Shown in pieces: positions 58,150-64,000 of a DNA stretch of 64,000 nt. The translations under genes and the position numbers were made by a program. The stretch is from Rhytidiadelphus loreus. Lineage: Eukaryota > Streptophyta > Bryopsida > Hypnales > Hylocomiaceae. A model generated the notes under the pieces. That model saw only the letters and a list, made by a program, of their open reading frames with translations. It made no database searches and was not told the DNA's origin. Numbering within the stretch: the first letter of the stretch is position 1; each line of letters opens with the position of its first letter. Location: positions 21,452,001 to 21,516,000 of the forward strand of contig OX344764.1 of the NCBI GenBank assembly GCA_947034895.1. Direction: 5' to 3'.

Positions 58150-59180
58150 TCCAAATTTTAAATTTGCTTACTAGAACAATCTCATCATTGGAATTATTGC
58201 GTTTCAAATCCATCGTAGAGCTTTTATCAATTTTTTTATTTTGTTCAATCTTGGACCTACTTCTACTTTAAAATTTCTTAACCCCTAAAGGACCAAGGCC
58301 TTTTTCTTGCCAAAAAACACTCAAAATTGACATTTCTATTGTAAAGAGTAAAAGAATTTGAAAATAGTTTCTTTTGCACATCTAACCGTCTAACTGTAGG
58401 TTGTTCTAGCAAGCAAACTAAAATAGGGTTGAACTTTTTTTTTGAATTGTAAAAATTGCATTTAGAAATGAATCTTGCAAGTTATTTTTTGAAGAAGATT
58501 CTTAGATTGCTAGAAAAACAAGACTGTTTATAACTTTCAAAACACTTATCCAAATGAAATGAATCAAATCTTTCCATTGAGAAAAAAAATATAATCTATG
58601 AGAAAATAAAATAAAAAATAAAAAATAGAATTTTTTGAGTATTTTTTTGTTGTCCAATCTCCTTTGTTTTGAACTTATTTGGGCATAACTTTTGTTCATA
58701 ATCACCACTTGAAAAAACATTATATAACCACAAAGATAATTAGTTTTTCTATCTTTGAAAAAACATTCAAAAAATTATGACAAAAATTGAGACCGTAGGT
58801 ACATGCCCAAAATTCAATTTGTCATCCAAAGGGACAATGGTCCTTTAGGGGTCAAAGAAGGAAAATCAAGTGTTTTTATTGGAGAATTTTTTTCCCTAGA
58901 CTTTCAACTTAATTATTCAACATATGTATTTTTTAATTCAAAGTTTGTATTGCAAAAAATTTCCACAAATGGCAGTCAAAGTCAACTGAAATTGCATGTC
59001 AAAGTTCAAAAAAACTTTTTTCCAACTTTGAATGTTAATATCTTCCAATCTATATGGCCAAACTTCATGAAGTTTTTACCATGTGATCTTAGACAAGTAA
59101 AGTACAAGATCTTACGGTTAGATTCTAATTTATTTTTTTCTATTTTCTTGGATGAATGCAACAAAAGTAGCAGTTTTGAA
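58150..59180. mobile_element. TTAA-element subfamily A with a second A copy nested inside
   Basis: An inner, internally deleted copy runs from TTAACCCCTAAAGGACC (58278) to GGTCCTTTAGGGGTCAA (58855). Outside it, the sequence up to GGACCTACTTCTACTT on the left and from GGAAAATCAAGTG on the right is continuous in other A copies, so the inner copy inserted into an older one. The outer copy has lost its own end. Confidence 0.65.
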
Positions 59181-59319
59181 TTGTAGTACAGAAGTTGCCT
59201 CATACCCATGTTCGCCCTCAACCTGTAGTCGCACCCACCCGAAATTGCCCTAAATTTGCCACGTGGCTGCCACATGGTAGCCAAGTAAGCCTAGGTAAAT
59301 GGGGGATAAATTTCAAAAA

Positions 59320-59511
59320 AGTCAAAGGATAAAGTTGACTCTATTAGACGGATGGGACCCTCCACTAGACATCTTCGACGTCGAGTTTGTCAAGTTGTCA
59401 AGTTTTCCGGGTAGACAACCGTGGATGCTTCATGAAGCAACTATTTACTACTTTTTAGTTAGGGCTTACGATGAAGCACACAATTTATTGGCATACCTTT
59501 CACAAATAGTG
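59320..59511 (+). other. Exon-like open frame, unidentified
   Basis: An uninterrupted frame reads LLDGWDPPLDIFDVEFVKL and EATIYYFLVRAYDEAHNLLA and ends at a good donor (GTG|GTAAGT at 59512). Composition is protein-like. No partner exon or domain is recognised. It may be a transposon or gene fragment. Confidence 0.25.
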
Positions 59512-59519
59512 GTAAGTAG

Positions 59520-61960
59520 TATATATTTAGGCACACATAAAGATTGTGAACATGGTAACCTTTAATCCTACATGACAAAAATTTCAAATTTCTAGATACG
59601 GATGAGCACTAACATTCTTGAAGCACATTATTTTTTTTTCTTCAAGCATCAAAATGTTTGCAGATTTTTGTATTAGTTCTCTTATACTTGTATGATGTAC
59701 ATTTCCAACTTTTTAAATATAAATTGTTCTATGTTTCAAGGGACAACAATAAGTTTGATCCTTAAAACTGACATTTTTAATTAAGGCACGACCTTTAATA
59801 CATAAGTGAAATGACTTAAATACATAACTGAAATGACTTAAATACATAAGTGAAATGAAACTCTAAAAACATCACTATGTGATTGAGTGAATATTTTTAT
59901 TTAAAAAACATAAAATCTTGGGAAATTAGTAGTATACAATCTAAAATTCATTTTAGAATGACATTTCTATTTTTTAGGTCAAACATTATTGGAAACATTG
60001 GTTGTTGTAGCAAATGGTATGATCATATGAATATGCTATGTGCATCACATTGTACAAATTCAAATTCAAAGTGGTCATTATAAAATTATTGTAAATTACA
60101 ATTTATAATACATCTTCACAATTAAAAATAAGCAAACTAGTCCTTATGAGGTAAATCCGACTCATGTGATCTTCATTTGGGGCATCATTTCCAGGTTTTT
60201 TCTTTCAAGATAGAAAAGAGAAAAAGGTTTCTAAAATTTTAGTTTTTTATTGCCATTAGTGGCTGAGACCTACTAACAATAATACTTGAAAGTGTTTAAA
60301 AGAATCAAGAAGGATCAACTTAGAAAAAAAGAAATAATACTATTGCTTTTTAATAGATAGATCTTTTGTCTATTAGTAAAGATATGCTTTAGTTCATTCA
60401 AATAAGTAAAGTGAAAGTTTTGAAGTATATTCTCAGTTCAACAATGGAAGACACTTTGGAGACAAATGACAGATTTGATACATTTTACATCAATTTGAAT
60501 TTTCCAATTTTTCCAATAAGAAAAACTTCATTGTTGGCATAATCTCACCATTGCGTTCAATGTATTTCAATTTCCTCTTACATTGACAAATGATTTAATC
60601 TTTCCCTCTCTCATGAACTTATGTCTAGTTCAATTTTTTAAAGAATGATTATGAAATTAAAAAAATTCCAATTTTTTGAAACTTTTAAATCAGTTATTCA
60701 TATTTGGAAAGTGTGAACCTCATATGTGCCATGCAAAATACTGAAGTTCACCACTCAAGGTCCAACAACTTCCTGACAAAGGAGCTTTCCAATAAATAGT
60801 AGCACTTTCATCTCGACTTTCATTTTTTGTTGTATAGTACATGGATGTCTTTGAATTTTTTTAATTTCAACCATACCGAAGAAAAGATTAGTTTTTGTAT
60901 TAGGTATGGAATTCATTGTGGGATATATCAATTGTTTGATTTTTTTATTATAAAATTTCTAGAAGATCAACTTCATAGGCAAAAAAAATGTAGCTTATGG
61001 AGACAAACAATTATAAAAAGATGAATTCTATTTTTTGAGCCCCCAATACATTGTATTAGAATGTACGTTTGAGTTAGTATTTTTTAATTCAAAGAATGGA
61101 AAAATAAAAAAATCTCTCAAATTTGTACACATTTTCAAGCACAAAGAGTTGAAAGTCACAGTTGACCAAATTGGATCCTCATAAATTTTTACATATTTCT
61201 ACATGCATCAACTTTTGCAATTTAACAATTAATATTCTTAGCATGTTGTATGGAACACCTTTTGAAAATTAGTCATGACTCTAATTATTTGTTGTTCTTC
61301 ACATAACAACAAATTGAACCTTTTATTTTTTATATTGCTAAAAATACAAGTTTTTTGAAAATATCTATTGATCTTGTTCTTAGGTGCAGCATGAAGACTA
61401 CAAATGTCAAAGACAAAGTTTTTCTCCATCCCTACTATTTCTTTCATAGGATTAACAATATATTAGCTGCCTATTTCTAATAGACTAACTTTTGTAAATT
61501 AAATTCAAAATACTTCTCAAATTCAAATTCATTGAAATGTGAGAGAGCAAATAAGCAATAACTATGTGAACTCCTTACTGTTCACCACATATTGAGATTT
61601 GCTTCTCTTGACAAAGTATTTGCCATTGGAAATTTCAAGTGGATAAATTCTATTGTCCTGCTCCTTCAAAGGTTATAATAATGAAAAGCCTCATATAGTT
61701 GTTCACTTGAGTGCCAAATTACAATATTTCCTTCACTTTCTATGCAAATAGTTTGCAATCTCTTTGTTGAAATTGTTTGAAATTTATTCCACACTTTTTT
61801 ATATTTGTCCGTGGCAATATGCTACAATTAGCTATGCCCTTTGTATTGATTCTTTTGAAATTCATAGTCTTTACACTATGGATGAGACTTTTGAGTATAC
61901 TACGCTAACACACTTTGACGCCATTTGTAACTTTAATACTAGTTTTCTAGACATCAACTA
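59520..61960. other. AT-rich stretch with faint TTAA-element similarity
   Basis: About 60520-60640 (CATAATCTCACCATTGCGTT, TATTTCAATTTCC) recalls the middle of subfamily A. No gene seen. Confidence 0.35.
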
Positions 61961-61964
61961 CAAT

Positions 61965-62831
61965 GTGAAGATGTTTTTTGCAATGTCAAGTTCGACATAA
62001 AGTCGTCAACTACACCGTTTAGATTTTTATGCGACATCAACTAAGACGTCCAAATGTTTTCTAAAATGTCAACTTAGACATCTAGGTGTTTTGCCAGACA
62101 TCAATTGAAACAACATCATGTTCATGATCTTGAAGCTCATCTTCAAAACTCTACTTTTCATACAAATCCTATATTTTACATATGTCATATGGTTAGTCAT
62201 ACCTCCTACCACCACACTAATATAAAAAGCTTGACTTCTCACTTCTATATATTCACAATAAGTGGCTTTTCAAGCCATGTGAAAAAATTACCAAATATGG
62301 TGTATGGTGTATAATGTATGGCATATTGTGTATGAATATGACATTGTCTCAATTGATGTCTCAAAAAACATCTAAACGTCGCAGTTGACGTCTCAGAAAA
62401 ACATCTGAACATTTTAGTGGACATCTAACTTGACATTGCAAAAACATTTGGACTTCTAACCTTACGTCTCAAAAAACTTCTAAAAAAACTTGTAGCTATT
62501 TCAATGGATGTTTGAAAATACAAAATAATTTTTTTTGATGTTGTAAAGGTGTGTTGACGTAGCATGCCACGTCACACAAACTAGATGGATGAAAAATATC
62601 TATACATAGCATTGCCCACCCCATTGGTGCTGATGTGGCGGACTCTAATGATGCTGGACGTCGTCTAAAAGCTTCTTAAAATTGGATCACGTTTTTAGCG
62701 ATTTTGCATGTTTTTAGGCATGTCCATTATAATGCATTTTTTTGGACATCCATGTAGATGCGGTTGATGTCCAAAAAAACATACCAAGCACGTTTTGACC
62801 TTTTTACAAAAAATGTGGGTTTCTTCTAGTG
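61965..62831 (-). mobile_element. One end of a CACTA-type element with subterminal repeats
   Basis: The stretch ends TTTCTTCTAGTG (complement CACTAGAAGAAA). Inward of it, short units such as GACATC(A/T)A, GACGTC and ACATCTAAACGTC recur many times in both orientations, as in the subterminal regions of CACTA elements. The other end is not in the window or is lost. Confidence 0.5.
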
Positions 62832-62865
62832 TTACCCCGTTATACCAGTTGTCTTGTGGTTTTGT

Positions 62866-63787
62866 TTAACCCCTAAGGACCAAACTTTGTTTTTTGGCAA
62901 CATAGCAATTTTAGGCAGGTCACTACAGACGGAATTTTTATTTTTTTTCTTTGAAAATTTCACACAATGTGTGCCCAAGGAGTAGATTCATAAATTTTGA
63001 CTACATGGTTAAAAAATTGTTGCATGATATGTAATTTTCAGCAGTTGGTGAGCAACCTAGGTAGCCAAAAAATTACTTTCAAAATCACTTTCAAAAAAAA
63101 TAAAAATTTGAAATTGTTTTTTATATTTATGTATATGTGGAAAGCTTTGAATCATTCCATTTTGATTTACAAGATGAAAGTTATGAGGTGTTCTAGTTTG
63201 CAGGTAGTTATGGATTCCCTACTCAAAAAAAAACTTTTGAGTCCTTTAGTTTATTCAATCTTTTACATTTTTTGATAAAAATAAAACAATATGATGTAGA
63301 TTGTTTATTACTACATTACCACTATTGGGATTGGAATTTTTCAATTTTATAATTAAATTCTTAACAATTTAGTGTTTTGAATCACTTTGTCCTTCTTTCT
63401 ATTTACAATTTCTTTCCTATATGTTGTTCAAATCCAAATGATCTAAATTTTTTCAAGAATGTAGCCAACTTGACTTGAGGAAGGAATCCAAAGAGTAACA
63501 ACTATTTTGGACAATTTTTTCATACAAATGTGACCTTGTGAAGTGCAGCTGCCCATATTTTTATGGGGCCAAAAAGTGATTTTTGTCACTTCAAACATTG
63601 ATATCTTGCAATCTACATAGTGGAAAATTCTGAAATTTTTTCCACATCTTTTCAAAATGTTTTGCTACAAGATCCTATGGTTACATTTGTCCAAAAATGT
63701 TTTTCATCTAAAATTTGGTGCTCATATAGAAATGGCAGTTTTGGAGCATTTTTGGTTAAAATATAGTCTATTACCTTTAGGGGTTAG
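62866..63787 (+). mobile_element. TTAA/CCCCTAAGG MITE, subfamily B, nearly intact
   Basis: It starts TTAACCCCTAAGGACCAAAC and ends ATTACCTTTAGGGGTTAG. About 920 bp, non-coding. It is the best reference copy for subfamily B here, which shares its last part (ATATCTTGCAAT, TTTTTTCCACA) with subfamily A. Confidence 0.7.
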
Positions 63788-64000
63788 TACTAGATAAAAT
63801 TTACATTACAAGTAAAGAAACAATCCATCCAAAAATTGTTTGCAAGTGTTTCAATCACCTCATTTTTTTCAAAATAGATATATTACAGATAGTCAAATCA
63901 AATAATATGTAAAGTTCCATTATTGTCCCTTGGATTCTAATGTCTCTTATTAATTCCCAAGAAAGTAATTTCTAGAGTGTGTTCCCTCATACGACTCATA

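Noticed and set aside
50552..62831. A single CACTA element bounded by CACTAGTAGAAAATT (50552) and TTTCTTCTAGTG (62831)
   Set aside because: The two ends have different inverted repeats (GTAGAAAATT against AAGAAACCC) and the interval contains the arm of another element, so they are not a pair.
1..64000. CRISPR array, rRNA or integrated virus
   Set aside because: No regular repeat-spacer pattern, no rRNA core sequences and no reverse transcriptase, capsid or movement-protein motifs were seen.

Overview
The window looks like nuclear DNA of a land plant, probably a non-flowering one. The reasons are one intact plant-type autoinhibited Ca2+-ATPase gene with short introns, a plant-like MED31 gene, plant telo-box motifs (AAACCCTAA), AT-rich transposon-dense intergenic DNA and GT-AG introns. 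The exact lineage cannot be fixed from the sequence alone; a bryophyte-grade plant is my best guess. I saw no rRNA, tRNA or CRISPR, but did no systematic tRNA scan.

Layout. 0-9.5 kb: degraded coding remnants, small inverted-repeat elements and a dispersed repeat. 9.6-15.9 kb: complete minus-strand P2B Ca2+-ATPase gene (9 coding exons, 1055 codons, every splice phase consistent) with a 5' UTR exon and a GC-rich upstream region. 17.1-19.57 kb and 36.94-37.84 kb: about 0.93-kb repeats with TTAA/CCCCTAAAGG ends (piggyBac-like MITEs). 19.575-36.936 kb: a 17.4-kb DNA transposon inserted into one of these MITEs, flanked by an exact 13-bp direct repeat. 41.5-46 kb: MITE, a broken MED31 gene and telo-boxes. 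46.16-53.51 kb: a 7.35-kb element with about 250-280 bp inverted arms, a gene remnant and several CACTA-type MITEs. 53.5-64 kb: tandem and dispersed repeats and more TTAA elements.

The outstanding object is the 17.4-kb transposon. It carries two divergent multi-exon genes. On the minus strand is a protein of at least 1108 residues joining a ParB/sulfiredoxin-like segment (DGNHRR) to a beta-class DNA N4/N6-methyltransferase-like domain whose key motifs are altered. On the plus strand is a long transposase with a Cys-x2-His motif and a C-terminal SWIM zinc finger. Between them is a 101-bp-period tandem array. Five copies of a 94-100 bp perfect-core hairpin occur in the window, all inside introns of these two genes. 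Both transposon ends carry arrays of GAGC-containing repeats. The methyltransferase-like gene is open throughout; the transposase carries one in-frame TAA, consistent with C-to-T change of a CAA codon. My inference is that the ParB-methyltransferase protein marks or recognises element DNA and works with the transposase, a eukaryotic mobile element with a prokaryote-like partition/modification module.
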